Source: Archangium violaceum Cb vi76 (lineage in GTDB: Bacteria > Myxococcota > Myxococcia > Myxococcales > Myxococcaceae). Taken from it: a DNA stretch of 53,645 nucleotides. Below are positions 21,352-29,944 of this stretch, piece after piece. The position numbers and the translations under genes were made by a program. How positions within the stretch are numbered: the stretch's first letter is position 1; each line of letters opens with the position of its first letter. Under the pieces are notes generated by a model. The model was not told the DNA's origin and ran no database searches. It saw only the letters and a program-made list of their open reading frames with translations. The stretch covers positions 1 through 53,645 of the forward strand of contig NZ_JPMI01000409.1 in the NCBI RefSeq assembly GCF_000733295.1. Reading direction: 5' to 3'.

Positions 21352-23130
21352 CTAGCGTTTGCCGCGCTCCGAGCGGGCCGCCCGCCCGGGGCGCGGTGCG
21401 TCCAGTCCGTGACCGAAGGCGAGCCGGCTCAGTCCCACGGGGAGCCGGCCCGGTGTGCCGATCTCCCCGAAGAGGGCGGCGGCGGCGGCCTCGGTGGCGG
21501 CGGGCTGGTACGAGTAGATGGCCAGCACGGCCCGGGCCTCGTCGGCGTGCTCGGCGAGGTAGGGCAGGCCCATGGACACCACCAGCACCGGGCGACCCGT
21601 GGCGGCGGCCATGGTGACGAGCTCGAGCTGGCGGGAGTTGATGATTCCCACCACCACCACGTCCGAGCCGAGCGCCAGACGGCGGGCCTGCTGCCTCAGC
21701 ACGGCCCGGCGTGCGGGAGAGGGCCACGTGGGGACGTGGAGCACCTGGGCGCCAGGGACGCGCTCGAGGATGGCCTCGCCCAGCGAGTGCTCCGGGGTGA
21801 TGAGGCCCAGGCGCGTGCCGGGGGAGAGCGGGAAGTGCTTGCCGTCGGTGCGCAGCAGGGTGACGGCGGCGCGGGCGATGCGGTGGGCCACCTCGGCGTT
21901 CTCCGGAGCGGGTGGGGTGGCCAGGCGCTCCTCCAGCAGGGGCGGCGGCTCGAAGAGGCCGCGGCGCAGCTTGGAGGTGAGGATGCGGCGCACGGCGGCG
22001 TCCAGGCGGGCCCGGGGAAGCTCGCCGCTCCAGGCCGCCGTCATGAGGGCCTCGTACACCTCCGTCTTCTTCTCCGCGCGCCAGGGGACGAGCACCATGT
22101 CCGCGCCGGCCTTCACCGCCATCACCGCGGCGCGGCCCACGCCATAGCGCCGGGCGATGGCGTCCATCTCCAGCTCGTCGGTGAGCACCAGCCCGTCGAA
22201 GCCGAGCCGCTGGCGCAGCAGCCCGTCCAGCACCTGGGGGTGCACGGTGGCCGGCATGTCGTCGCCGGTGAGGCCGGGCACGGCCACGTGGGCCGTCATC
22301 AACCCGTCCAGCCCGTCCTGGATGACGGCGCGGAAGGGCTCCATCTGGGCGAGTACCTCCTCGCGGGTTTCGCGCATGATGGGCAGGGCGGTGTGGCTGT
22401 CCGCGTCGGTGGAGCCGTGGCCGGGGAAGTGCTTGGCCACGGTGACGAGTCCCGCGTCCTGCTGGCCGCGGACGAAGGCCCGCCCCAGCTCGGAGACGAG
22501 CGGCACCGAGTCGCCATAGGAGCGGATGCCGATGACGGGGTTGCGCGGGTTGAGGTTGACGTCCAGCACGGGCGCCAGGTTCATGTTGAAGCCCAGGCGC
22601 TTGAGGTCCTCGCCCTGGGCGAGCCCCGCGGCGTAGGCCAGCTCCGCCGAGCGGGTGGCTCCGAGCGCCATGTTGCCCGGCAGCACCACCACGTCGTCCT
22701 TCACCCGCACCACGTTGCCCCCCTCCTGGTCCAGCGCGAGGAAGGGGGGAATGCCGTCGGCCAGCAGCCGGAGTAGACCGTCGTTGAGGCGGGCCACCTG
22801 CTCGCCGCTGGCGATGTTGCGCCGGAAGAGGCACACCCCGCCCACCCGGCGGCCGCGCACCAGCGCCTCCACGGACTCGTCCACGGTGGTGCCACCAAAG
22901 CCCACCATCATCAACTGGCCCACCTTGTCCTCGAGGGACAGGCCCGCCAGGAGGTGCTCGGCGCGGGCCCGGCGCAGCTCGTCCGCCGAGGGTGGAGTGG
23001 GTGGAGGGGCCTGCTCGGCCTGGACGGGGGCCAGGGGCGCGGCGGCTTCGGGCAGGCTGGCGGTGGTGGCACAGGCCCCGAAGCAGAGGACGAGCGGGAG
23101 GAGGAGCGCGCGGAGGGGCCGGGGGAACAC
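21352..23130 (-). CDS. Glycoside hydrolase family 3 lipoprotein (NagZ/beta-glucosidase type)
   Basis: About 592 residues. The GTG at 23130 gives a lipoprotein-like signal (FPRPLRALLLPLVL, then FGAC with Cys20). The catalytic GH3 domain shows the NagZ signature: GGVCLFRRNI, LDQEGGNVVRV, then K233-H234 in KHFPGHGSTDADSH, where the His belongs to the NagZ general acid/base dyad. The nucleophile candidate is D318 in LTDELEMDAI. A GH3 C-terminal alpha/beta domain follows (LGLITPEHSLG, VVVGIINSRQ, RPVLVVSMGLPY, GTPGRLPVGL), which single-domain NagZ of E. coli lacks. A beta-N-acetylhexosaminidase acting on peptidoglycan fragments is most likely. The start is uncertain; longer in-frame readings exist up to 23301. 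It ends 3 bp from hpf. Confidence 0.85.
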   Translation of the reverse strand: MFPRPLRALLLPLVLCFGACATTASLPEAAAPLAPVQAEQAPPPTPPSADELRRARAEHLLAGLSLEDKVGQLMMVGFGGTTVDESVEALVRGRRVGGVCLFRRNIASGEQVARLNDGLLRLLADGIPPFLALDQEGGNVVRVKDDVVVLPGNMALGATRSAELAYAAGLAQGEDLKRLGFNMNLAPVLDVNLNPRNPVIGIRSYGDSVPLVSELGRAFVRGQQDAGLVTVAKHFPGHGSTDADSHTALPIMRETREEVLAQMEPFRAVIQDGLDGLMTAHVAVPGLTGDDMPATVHPQVLDGLLRQRLGFDGLVLTDELEMDAIARRYGVGRAAVMAVKAGADMVLVPWRAEKKTEVYEALMTAAWSGELPRARLDAAVRRILTSKLRRGLFEPPPLLEERLATPPAPENAEVAHRIARAAVTLLRTDGKHFPLSPGTRLGLITPEHSLGEAILERVPGAQVLHVPTWPSPARRAVLRQQARRLALGSDVVVVGIINSRQLELVTMAAATGRPVLVVSMGLPYLAEHADEARAVLAIYSYQPAATEAAAAALFGEIGTPGRLPVGLSRLAFGHGLDAPRPGRAARSERGKR

Positions 23131-23387
23131 GGTGGGCCCGGAGCCTAGACGAGCCCTTCGCGCCCTCCATTTTCTGGCCAGAGAAGTCGCAGATACCCGT
23201 CGCGAGCGCTCCGTCCGGTGGGGCGGTGGTGCCCACGCGGTGGGTAGATGTCCATCAGTCGTGTGGGTGTGGGTGGGGTGTGACGGGGAGGCGTCGACCA
23301 CTGCTCATCCAGCGAAGGGGGGCAAGATGGGTTCCCTGAAGTCCGGGAGGCCTGTTGTCCAGTCCATGCGGCGGAAGGCGGTGCGAC

Positions 23388-24956
23388 TTGTCCACGCGTG
23401 TTGTCGGCGAGCTCTCCGCGGGGGCGCGGCTGCTTCTGGCCCTGGCGCTGGCCGTTCTCGTCGGCGGGTGCGCCACGGGCCCTCCTCGCGCGAGCCTGAC
23501 GAGCGGCTTCGGTCTTCACTCGCGGCCCACTGCGTTCCGTGACGGTGCCGGATCCCGGTGGCCCGCTGTCCCTGGTGTGCCGGAAGAGACAGAGGGGTCC
23601 GCGGGCGGCTTTCCCGATCAGACGGAGGACTCCTTCCAGGTGGTGCAGGAGGCCAGTGGCCTCGGGGAGGAGGCCCGGCACCCTTCGGGCGCGGCGCTCT
23701 ACGTGGAGCAGGCGCGCCAACTGCTGGGCCACCTGGCGAAGACGCCCGTGACGCAGCGGAGCCTTGCTCCGCGCCGGGCGCTGTCCTGGTTGCTGCGCGA
23801 GGTGCTCGCGGGCGGCGAGCGCGTGGACTACGCCGACTTGAAGTGGCGGGCCGAACGCTTCGGATTGCTGGTGCTGGTGCGTCCGGACGGCTACCTGGTG
23901 GCCGCGCTCGACGGCACGCCGCTTCAACGCCGGGGCCCTCTGAAGCTGGTGGAGGGGGAGTGGAGGGTGGGCCGCCTCGTGGTGGGCGCCTTCTACTTCT
24001 CGCACGGTGGTGTTTTCTATCCGGCCACCGAGGCCTTGCGGCGCGCGGACAGCTCACCCCTGGCGGAGCTGGGCCTGGGGAGGGACCCGCTCAACGCCGC
24101 GCTCGACGGAGCCCAGGACGCGCTGGCGGAGATGACGCTGGCGCTGGCGCACTCCGTGCTCCACCCCATCCGAACGCTGGAGGACCTGGGGCAACTGCCC
24201 GTCACGCTGGCGTACCTGATTGCCACCTCACCCGAGTACTTCGCGCGCTACGGGGCCATGTCGCGGGAGGACCAGATACGCGAGGCGGCGCGCTTGTCCA
24301 CCCACCTGCTCATGTTGCTCGGAGGCGCGCGGGCCACGGTGGGACGCCTGGGCGGGCTGGGGGCGGAGCTGCCGGTGCTATCCGTCACAGCGGAGGGCGA
24401 GCTGGTGCTGGGCGGAGCCGTGGTGGCTGCGGGGACGACGGTCACGATGGGCCTGGACCTGAGCGCCTCCTCCATCCTCCACATGGCGGGCAGAAGCCGG
24501 GGAGCAAGCGGTGGCACGAGCGACAAAACGGAGAAGGACTCCAAGACAGCTCCGGAGCGGGAACCTGGTAGGTGGACGTACAAGAAGCCCACGACCGAGT
24601 CCAAGCGCTCCCTGGACTACCAGGAGCAGGTGACGGGGCGGCCCGCCTGGTGGGTGTACATGATGGGTGACCTGGAGTTCGACGGCATCAAGCTGGGGGA
24701 ACTGCTGGAGGCCAAGGGTCCCGGCTACTGCTCCTTCTTCGAGACGGACGGCACACCCAAGCCCTGGTTCCATGCGTCTGGTGGGTTCACTCAGCTGATG
24801 GAGCAGGCCGAGAATCAGTCGAAGATGGCCCAAAGGTTGGGGAGGCCGCTGAGCTGGCATGTCGCCGATGCCAAGGTGGCGGAGTACCTCCGCGAACTCT
24901 TCAAGGGGAGAGGCTGGAAGAACATCAACGTCCAACATACGCGGCCCGTGCAGTAG
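23388..24956 (+). CDS. Lipoprotein toxin with C-terminal Tox-REase-5 nuclease domain
   Basis: About 522 residues. The TTG at 23388 has GGAAGG 9 nt upstream and opens a lipoprotein signal ending in LVGGC (Cys28). Ala at +2, not Asp, suggests outer-membrane sorting. Residues 50-380 resemble no family I recognise and include a hydrophobic Gly-rich stretch (about 300-360). The C-terminal roughly 120 residues match Tox-REase-5: YQEQVTGRPAWWVY, then a PD-(D/E)xK-type core with D432 in FDGIK and E441/K443 in LLEAKGPGY, then QAENQSKMAQR and SWHVAD. An immunity-like gene follows after 12 bp. The layout (lipoprotein signal, variable middle, C-terminal nuclease, cognate immunity) resembles the SitA toxins of Myxococcus, but the match is architectural only. 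Confidence 0.75.
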   Translation: MSTRVVGELSAGARLLLALALAVLVGGCATGPPRASLTSGFGLHSRPTAFRDGAGSRWPAVPGVPEETEGSAGGFPDQTEDSFQVVQEASGLGEEARHPSGAALYVEQARQLLGHLAKTPVTQRSLAPRRALSWLLREVLAGGERVDYADLKWRAERFGLLVLVRPDGYLVAALDGTPLQRRGPLKLVEGEWRVGRLVVGAFYFSHGGVFYPATEALRRADSSPLAELGLGRDPLNAALDGAQDALAEMTLALAHSVLHPIRTLEDLGQLPVTLAYLIATSPEYFARYGAMSREDQIREAARLSTHLLMLLGGARATVGRLGGLGAELPVLSVTAEGELVLGGAVVAAGTTVTMGLDLSASSILHMAGRSRGASGGTSDKTEKDSKTAPEREPGRWTYKKPTTESKRSLDYQEQVTGRPAWWVYMMGDLEFDGIKLGELLEAKGPGYCSFFETDGTPKPWFHASGGFTQLMEQAENQSKMAQRLGRPLSWHVADAKVAEYLRELFKGRGWKNINVQHTRPVQ

Positions 24957-24968
24957 AAAGGAGCACGC

Positions 24969-25709
24969 ATGCAGGACAAGTACTACGTGGGTGCGTACTG
25001 GGGAGCGCGCCAGGAAACGGCGCTGGAGTGCGCGCGGCGCTTCGAGCTCCTCCTCCACATGTTGGCGCGGTGTGACCCGGCATTTGGCCAATGGTACCGG
25101 GCGGGTCGTGGCTTCCCCCGCGAGCTACCGGGCTGGCCCGTTCGCCCGGAGATGAAGGAGTTGGAGTCTCTCCTTCTCAAGGGCAAGCACCGCACGGACG
25201 CTGGCAGGAAGGTCATCGAGGAGATGGGCTTCAGCCAGATGGTGTGGAATGCCAAGAAGGAGGCCCTCATGATCCACTTCTCCTGTGGAGGATACTCGTG
25301 GGGAGGGCCCAATTCGTGCGTGCTCTCTCCTATCGGGAAGAGCGCGGTCTGGGAGCGATTGGTGCGCTCCCCCGTGCTGACCGAGGTGCTCACCAGCATG
25401 GCCACGGCGTGGGACCCCGACTTCGCCATGGCCAGTTCCTCGGACATGGTGGACCTCATGGAGAAGGGTGAGCTCGAGGTGCGGGTGGGCTGGCTGACGT
25501 ATCTGTCGCGCCGTCTGGGCAGGCTGCCGCCGCTGCCCGCTCCGGTGCGCATCGAGCCGGTGGGGACGTTGGGCTGGCTCCTGGTCCTCTCCCCCGAGCC
25601 CATGACGGCGAGCAACCCCGAGCACGTGGCGCTCACCGCCCGAGTGCGCGAGCTGCTCGACCGGGCCGGTCTCATCCAGCGTCCCCAACCCAAGCCCGCT
25701 AGTGAGTGA
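24969..25709 (+). CDS. Imm52-like immunity protein
   Basis: 246 residues, cytosolic (no signal or membrane segment), with AAGGAG just before the ATG at 24969. It starts 12 bp after the toxin gene, so the two are surely co-transcribed. Features resembling the Imm52 family are YYVGAYWGARQET at the N-terminus, a central SCGGYSWGGPNSCVL segment, and Trp-rich motifs (AWDPDFAMAS, VGWLTYLSR). As I recall, Imm52 proteins are typical neighbours of Tox-REase-5 toxins. The expected role is to bind and block the nuclease domain of the upstream toxin, protecting the producer and its kin. Confidence 0.75.
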   Translation: MQDKYYVGAYWGARQETALECARRFELLLHMLARCDPAFGQWYRAGRGFPRELPGWPVRPEMKELESLLLKGKHRTDAGRKVIEEMGFSQMVWNAKKEALMIHFSCGGYSWGGPNSCVLSPIGKSAVWERLVRSPVLTEVLTSMATAWDPDFAMASSSDMVDLMEKGELEVRVGWLTYLSRRLGRLPPLPAPVRIEPVGTLGWLLVLSPEPMTASNPEHVALTARVRELLDRAGLIQRPQPKPASE

Positions 25710-25759
25710 CACGGGCCCGGAGCCACACGGACGGTCATGCCTGTCGCTCCGGAGCGGCC

Positions 25760-26674
25760 CTACGGGAAGGTCACGTTGCCGAGCGTGATGAAACGCCCGT
25801 CGGTTCCCCAGAGTGTGAGCGTGCACGAGCCCTTGGCGCTCTCGGTCTTCGCATCCATCTCCACCATGATGCGGACGTTCATCTGCCCTGGGGAGATGGT
25901 GTCTGGCCGTAACATGGGAAGTGGTCTCAACTCTTCACCCTTCTCACACCTCAGCAATGCGTCCTTGAACGTCCAGGGCCTGGTGCCCTGATTGTGCAGC
26001 GCCATTTCCACGGCGATGCGGTGGTGGGCGCGGTAGGCCCAGATGCTCGAGGTGTGCAGCGCGTTACCAGGCTTTCGGTGGATGGCGGTGCTGATGTCAT
26101 GAACCTTGACTCCCTGGTTCTGGTCCATCAGGCCCGAGAAGCGCAGTCCCCGGAGCCCTCCGGGCCCATCGAGCTCGGCCCGCAGTTGCGTTTTCTCCTC
26201 CTCGCACTGCTGAGCCGTGGCCTGTGCTTTTCGTTCCGCCAACTCGTAGAGCGCCACCGGGCGTGTGTGGCGGAGGACGTCTACCTGTCGTGCGGCGAGA
26301 GCCGGATGGACCATCACGAGGAAGCTGGCGCTCGCGGGGCCCGCTCCGTCAGCGAAGTAGACCGTCAAGCGCAGTGGCTTCTCGCCGAGCATGGCTTCGG
26401 AGGGCACGAAGGTGAGCCCTTGCGTGTCTTCCATGACGCGGTGGAATCGCTCACGTCCCTCCAGCTCCATCCGGAGCAATGTCGTATCGAACAGCAGCGT
26501 GGTGGTCAGCCCTGGAGTGGTGCACAAGACGGGAGTCTCGCTGGGCGGGGCCGCTGTCAATTCGATGCGCAGGTCTCCCATCTCGCAAGAGGCAGGCGGG
26601 GTGTTTTCAGCGGCACCGGCGTTTCCTGCGACGAGCGCCAGGAGCAGCAAGCCAGTACGGGACGTGGTTGGCAC
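25760..26674 (-). CDS. DUF2381 family protein (Myxococcus paralogous family)
   Basis: 304 residues with a Sec signal peptide (TGLLLLALVAGNAGA) from a GTG at 26674. The body has the DUF2381/TIGR02268 pattern: an N-terminal beta domain (ELTAAPPSETPVLCTTPGL, FHRVMEDTQGLTFVPS, PLRLTVYFADG), a central Glu/Gln-rich helix (ERKAQATAQQCEEEKTQLRAEL) and a C-terminal beta domain (VEMALHNQGTRPWTFKDALL, NVRIMVEMDA, CTLTLWGTDGR). The family is lineage-restricted and of unknown function. The gene follows the Ser/Thr kinase gene by 45 bp on the same strand, so it is probably in its operon and may work in the periplasm with the kinase's external domain. Confidence 0.85.
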   Translation of the reverse strand: MPTTSRTGLLLLALVAGNAGAAENTPPASCEMGDLRIELTAAPPSETPVLCTTPGLTTTLLFDTTLLRMELEGRERFHRVMEDTQGLTFVPSEAMLGEKPLRLTVYFADGAGPASASFLVMVHPALAARQVDVLRHTRPVALYELAERKAQATAQQCEEEKTQLRAELDGPGGLRGLRFSGLMDQNQGVKVHDISTAIHRKPGNALHTSSIWAYRAHHRIAVEMALHNQGTRPWTFKDALLRCEKGEELRPLPMLRPDTISPGQMNVRIMVEMDAKTESAKGSCTLTLWGTDGRFITLGNVTFP

Positions 26675-26719
26675 GGGAGTCGGGTTCCGGGGAGATGTGG
26701 GGGATGCGAACCGGAGGAC

Positions 26720-28663
26720 TCAGTCGTCCTGCCTCACGCCGAATTCGATGAAGGTCCTCACCGTCGGGCGGGGCCCGACTTTGAATGTGTCGGTCCCGGC
26801 ACCCGAGATGAGTTTCATTCCGGGGTTACCCTCCTGATAGAACTCGATGCAAACAGGAAAGCTCTCACCGTCCGCGCGATGGGCCTGGGTGAAGCGGCCG
26901 TAGAGCCGTTTCTCTCCGAAGAGCAGCCTTCCCGTCAGGATGGTGCCGACGGGCAGTTTCCCCAACGGCTCTTCCATTCGAACCTGGGTGGGACCCTCGT
27001 GCACGGTGACGGGCTCGTCGTATTCGTACCCGGGAAATTGGGTGACCACTCCATCCCCGACACTGATGCTCAGTGTCTTCCTCATGGTCTCGACGGAGCC
27101 GGGGGGGCACTTGTCGGGCTTGGGCGTGGGCCGCACCACCTGCTGTACGGGTGCTCCCGGGCACCCGGCGAGCATGACGGTACAGACACCGGCCAGGCAC
27201 ACCTCCTTGAGGTCGGGAACGCAGCGCCGCGTCTTGCGCTGCGGGCGGAGGGAGGAAGTGGCGTCGGGCTTCAGCTGGGACTGCTGCGTGGGGCTCATGG
27301 TGTTGGCGGATTCGGGCGCGGGGAGAGAGGACAAGGACGGGGCCGCGCCCACCACTGAAGATTCGGCAGACTTCCCGCCCGCCGCCACTGCCTGGAAAAC
27401 ACCGGCATGAGGGGTTGGGTCTCCTATCTCGGACCTGGAGGGTGGAGCGGACTCGGGGGTGTGCCTGCGTGTGGCGATGAGCCACGTCCCCACGGCGACC
27501 AACAGCATCAGCACCAGGACAGGCACCGCCCGCCGCAGCACCTCCAGCGCGAGGGTCCGCACGGGCACCACTCCCACCCCCGTGGGCAACAGGTGTGACA
27601 GCACACGCCGCCACACGTTCCGCTTCGCCATGGGGGCGGGCGGTGGCGTCGGGACGGCGGGGGGCGAGGGGGGCTCGGGCTGCGGCCGGGGTGCTGTCTT
27701 CACCAGGGGCACGTCCCAGCGCGAATCCCCCTCGGCTCCGGCGAGGACCGCCTCCAGCGCCGCGCCCACGGCCTCCATGTCCGCGAGGCGTGCTCCCGGG
27801 TCCTTCTCCAACAGGCGCATGCACACCCCGCTCAGCGCCGCCGGCACCTGGCCGTTGCGCTCGTGCGGCGCCACGGTCATCCCGTCGCGGATCTCCCTGA
27901 TCATGTTCGGGTTGGTGAAGCGCGAGCCGAAGGGCAGCGCGCCCGTCAGCATCCAGTACAGCGAGACGCCCAGCGCCCACACCTCATCGGATACGTCTGC
28001 CCGGTAGAGCACTCCATCGCCGTAGTGCTCCCAGATGAACTCGCACGCCTCCGGGCTGAAGAACTCCCGTGTCCCCACCATCTGCCCTCGCCCTTCCACC
28101 GAGCTCAACCCCTCCAGGTGCGCCACGCCGAAGTCCACCAGGATGGGCTCTTCGTCCAACCCGCGCATGAGGATGTTGTCGGGCTTCACGTCCCGGTGTC
28201 TCACTCCGGCCGCGTGCACCGCCCCGAGCGCGCGTGCCACCTTCACGGTGTGCGTGGCGGCCCGCCGCGCCGACAGTCCATGCACCTGGGCATGGTCCTC
28301 CAGCGTCAGCCCTTCCACCCACTCCATGACGAGGTAGAGGAAGCCCTGCTCCGGGTCCGGCCAGCGGCCGTAACCCAGGATGCGCACCACGTTGGGGTGC
28401 TCCAGCCGCCGCAGGACATCGAGCTCGTGCTCGCCCCAGCAGGGGGCGGCCGGGCGGACCTGGAAGAACTTCAAGGCGAACCAACGTCCGGCGCATTCGG
28501 CCTTGAAGACATGGCCCTGGCCGCCCAGGCCCACCTGCTCCAGCACGAGGTAGGGGCCAACGCGATCACCGGGGACTGGGAGTCTGTTGAGGGGTGTTTG
28601 CACAGGGAGACTCGACCTCCGGGGTTCGGAGGCTAGCATGACCTGTCGCATCCCCTTCGCCAT
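26720..28663 (-). CDS. Membrane Ser/Thr protein kinase with extracytoplasmic domain
   Basis: 647 residues. An N-terminal eukaryotic-type kinase domain (about 35-315) has the Gly loop GLGGQGHV, catalytic Lys in FALKFF, HRDVKPDN, a DFG motif (VDFGVAHL) and FSPEA in place of APE. A Pro-rich linker and one transmembrane helix (PVLVLMLLVAVGTWLIA, about 375-392) lead to an external Ser/Pro-rich segment, a Cys cluster (CVPDLKEVCLAGVC) and a roughly 110-residue C-terminal beta-rich domain without a known name. The kinase faces the cytoplasm and the tail the periplasm. The start is uncertain: ATG 28663, 28651 and 28639 are all in frame. The DUF2381 gene follows it. Confidence 0.88.
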   Translation of the reverse strand: MAKGMRQVMLASEPRRSSLPVQTPLNRLPVPGDRVGPYLVLEQVGLGGQGHVFKAECAGRWFALKFFQVRPAAPCWGEHELDVLRRLEHPNVVRILGYGRWPDPEQGFLYLVMEWVEGLTLEDHAQVHGLSARRAATHTVKVARALGAVHAAGVRHRDVKPDNILMRGLDEEPILVDFGVAHLEGLSSVEGRGQMVGTREFFSPEACEFIWEHYGDGVLYRADVSDEVWALGVSLYWMLTGALPFGSRFTNPNMIREIRDGMTVAPHERNGQVPAALSGVCMRLLEKDPGARLADMEAVGAALEAVLAGAEGDSRWDVPLVKTAPRPQPEPPSPPAVPTPPPAPMAKRNVWRRVLSHLLPTGVGVVPVRTLALEVLRRAVPVLVLMLLVAVGTWLIATRRHTPESAPPSRSEIGDPTPHAGVFQAVAAGGKSAESSVVGAAPSLSSLPAPESANTMSPTQQSQLKPDATSSLRPQRKTRRCVPDLKEVCLAGVCTVMLAGCPGAPVQQVVRPTPKPDKCPPGSVETMRKTLSISVGDGVVTQFPGYEYDEPVTVHEGPTQVRMEEPLGKLPVGTILTGRLLFGEKRLYGRFTQAHRADGESFPVCIEFYQEGNPGMKLISGAGTDTFKVGPRPTVRTFIEFGVRQDD

Positions 28664-28820
28664 TCGGACGCGGGAGGACAGGGTCCCCGCCTGATTCGCC
28701 TACCGGGCAGATGGCGCGGGAATCCACCTGGATGAGGACAAGGCAGGCAGGCGACCCTTGCGCGAATCGAGGCTCAGGAGTAATTGCCCGCGTAGGCAGC
28801 GCCACCGCGGGAGCGCAAGC

Positions 28821-29282
28821 TTGCGAATCTCCGAGTTCCTCAGCCCAGAAGCCCTGATCGCGGACCTCCAGGCCCGCGACAAGCAGGCGGTGCTGCGCGA
28901 AATGAGCGCGGTGCTCTCCCGGGCCCATCCCTCCCTGAAGGAGGATCGCCTCGTGGAGGTGTTGCGCGAGCGCGAGAAGCTGGGCTCCACCGGCATCGGT
29001 GAGGGCGTGGCCATCCCCCACGGCAAGTTGCCCGGGCTCACCAACCTGGTGGCCGCCTTCGGGGTGTCGCGCCAGGGCGTGGACTTCGAGGCCATCGACG
29101 GCAAGCCCACCCACCTCTTCTTCGCCCTGGTGGCCCCGGAAAACAGTGCCGGTGTCCACCTCAAGGCACTGGCGCGCATCTCGCGCCTCTTCAAGAATCC
29201 CCGCTTCCGCGCCTCCATCCTCGACGCCACCTCGGCCGCGGACATCCACGCGTTGATCGTCCAGGAGGACGCCCGGCCCTGA
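28821..29282 (+). CDS. ptsN: PTS IIA-type nitrogen regulatory protein
   Basis: 153 residues from a TTG at 28821 (GGGAG upstream), giving the family-typical N-terminus RISEFLSPEALIADL. The EIIA(Fru/Ntr) fold signature is clear: phospho-acceptor H67 in GVAIPHGK, preceded by LGSTGIGEG, then LFFALVAPENSAGVHLKALA. It would accept phosphate from an NPr/HPr-type carrier and act as a regulatory switch rather than in sugar transport, since no PTS permease is nearby. A longer reading from 28758 begins in an Arg-rich non-homologous leader. It is convergent with dtd. Confidence 0.88.
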   Translation: MRISEFLSPEALIADLQARDKQAVLREMSAVLSRAHPSLKEDRLVEVLREREKLGSTGIGEGVAIPHGKLPGLTNLVAAFGVSRQGVDFEAIDGKPTHLFFALVAPENSAGVHLKALARISRLFKNPRFRASILDATSAADIHALIVQEDARP

Positions 29283-29301
29283 CGCCGGGTCTCCGGACCG
29301 C

Positions 29302-29769
29302 TCAGCGCGGGCCTGGCGCCGCCGCGCTCCCCGGGCTCTCCAGGAGGATGGTGACGGGGCCGTCGTTGACGAGCGCCACCTTCATGTCCGCCGCGAAGAC
29401 GCCCGTGCCCACCGTGAGGCCGCGGGCGCGCAGCACCTCGCAGACGCGCTCGTAGAGGGCCTTGGCGCCCGCCGGCGCCATGGCGTCGATGAAGCTGGGC
29501 CGCCGGCCCTTGCGCGCATCCCCGTAGAGGGTGAACTGGCTGACGACGATGAGCTGCCGGGAGGTGTCCTCCAGGGACAGGTTCATCTTGCCCGCGGCGT
29601 CCTCGAAGATGCGCAGCGTGGCGAGCTTCTCCGCCATCCACGCCACGTCCGCCTCGGTGTCGCCCTTGCCCACCCCGAGCAGCACGAGCAGCCCGGGGCC
29701 CACCTGGCTGACGCGCTCGCCGTTGACGGTGACGGAGGCCTCGAGGACGCGCTGGACCACTGCCTTCAT
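29302..29769 (-). CDS. dtd: D-aminoacyl-tRNA deacylase
   Basis: 155 residues. Hydrolyses D-aminoacyl-tRNA (also glycyl-tRNA-Ala), protecting translation from D-amino acids. Motifs are typical: [18 protein letters not shown] at the N-terminus, [16 protein letters not shown], the active-site [17 protein letters not shown], and the cross-subunit [12 protein letters not shown] near the end (Gly-cisPro motif). Normal length for the family. The ATG at 29769 is fixed by the conserved MKAVVQRV start. Confidence 0.95.
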   Translation of the reverse strand: MKAVVQRVLEASVTVNGERVSQVGPGLLVLLGVGKGDTEADVAWMAEKLATLRIFEDAAGKMNLSLEDTSRQLIVVSQFTLYGDARKGRRPSFIDAMAPAGAKALYERVCEVLRARGLTVGTGVFAADMKVALVNDGPVTILLESPGSAAAPGPR

Positions 29770-29944
29770 GTCGTGCTCACGGGAGGGGGGCGGGGCTGGC
29801 TGCCTGGCTGGCGGGGGAACGATCGGACCGCCGCGAACGTACCCACGGTGGACCCCCCAGGCAAATCCGCCTGCCCCCCGGTGCGGACATTCCATGCGCA
29901 CCCTGATGACCTCACCGGAGGGGGTGACATAAGATGCACGGCCG

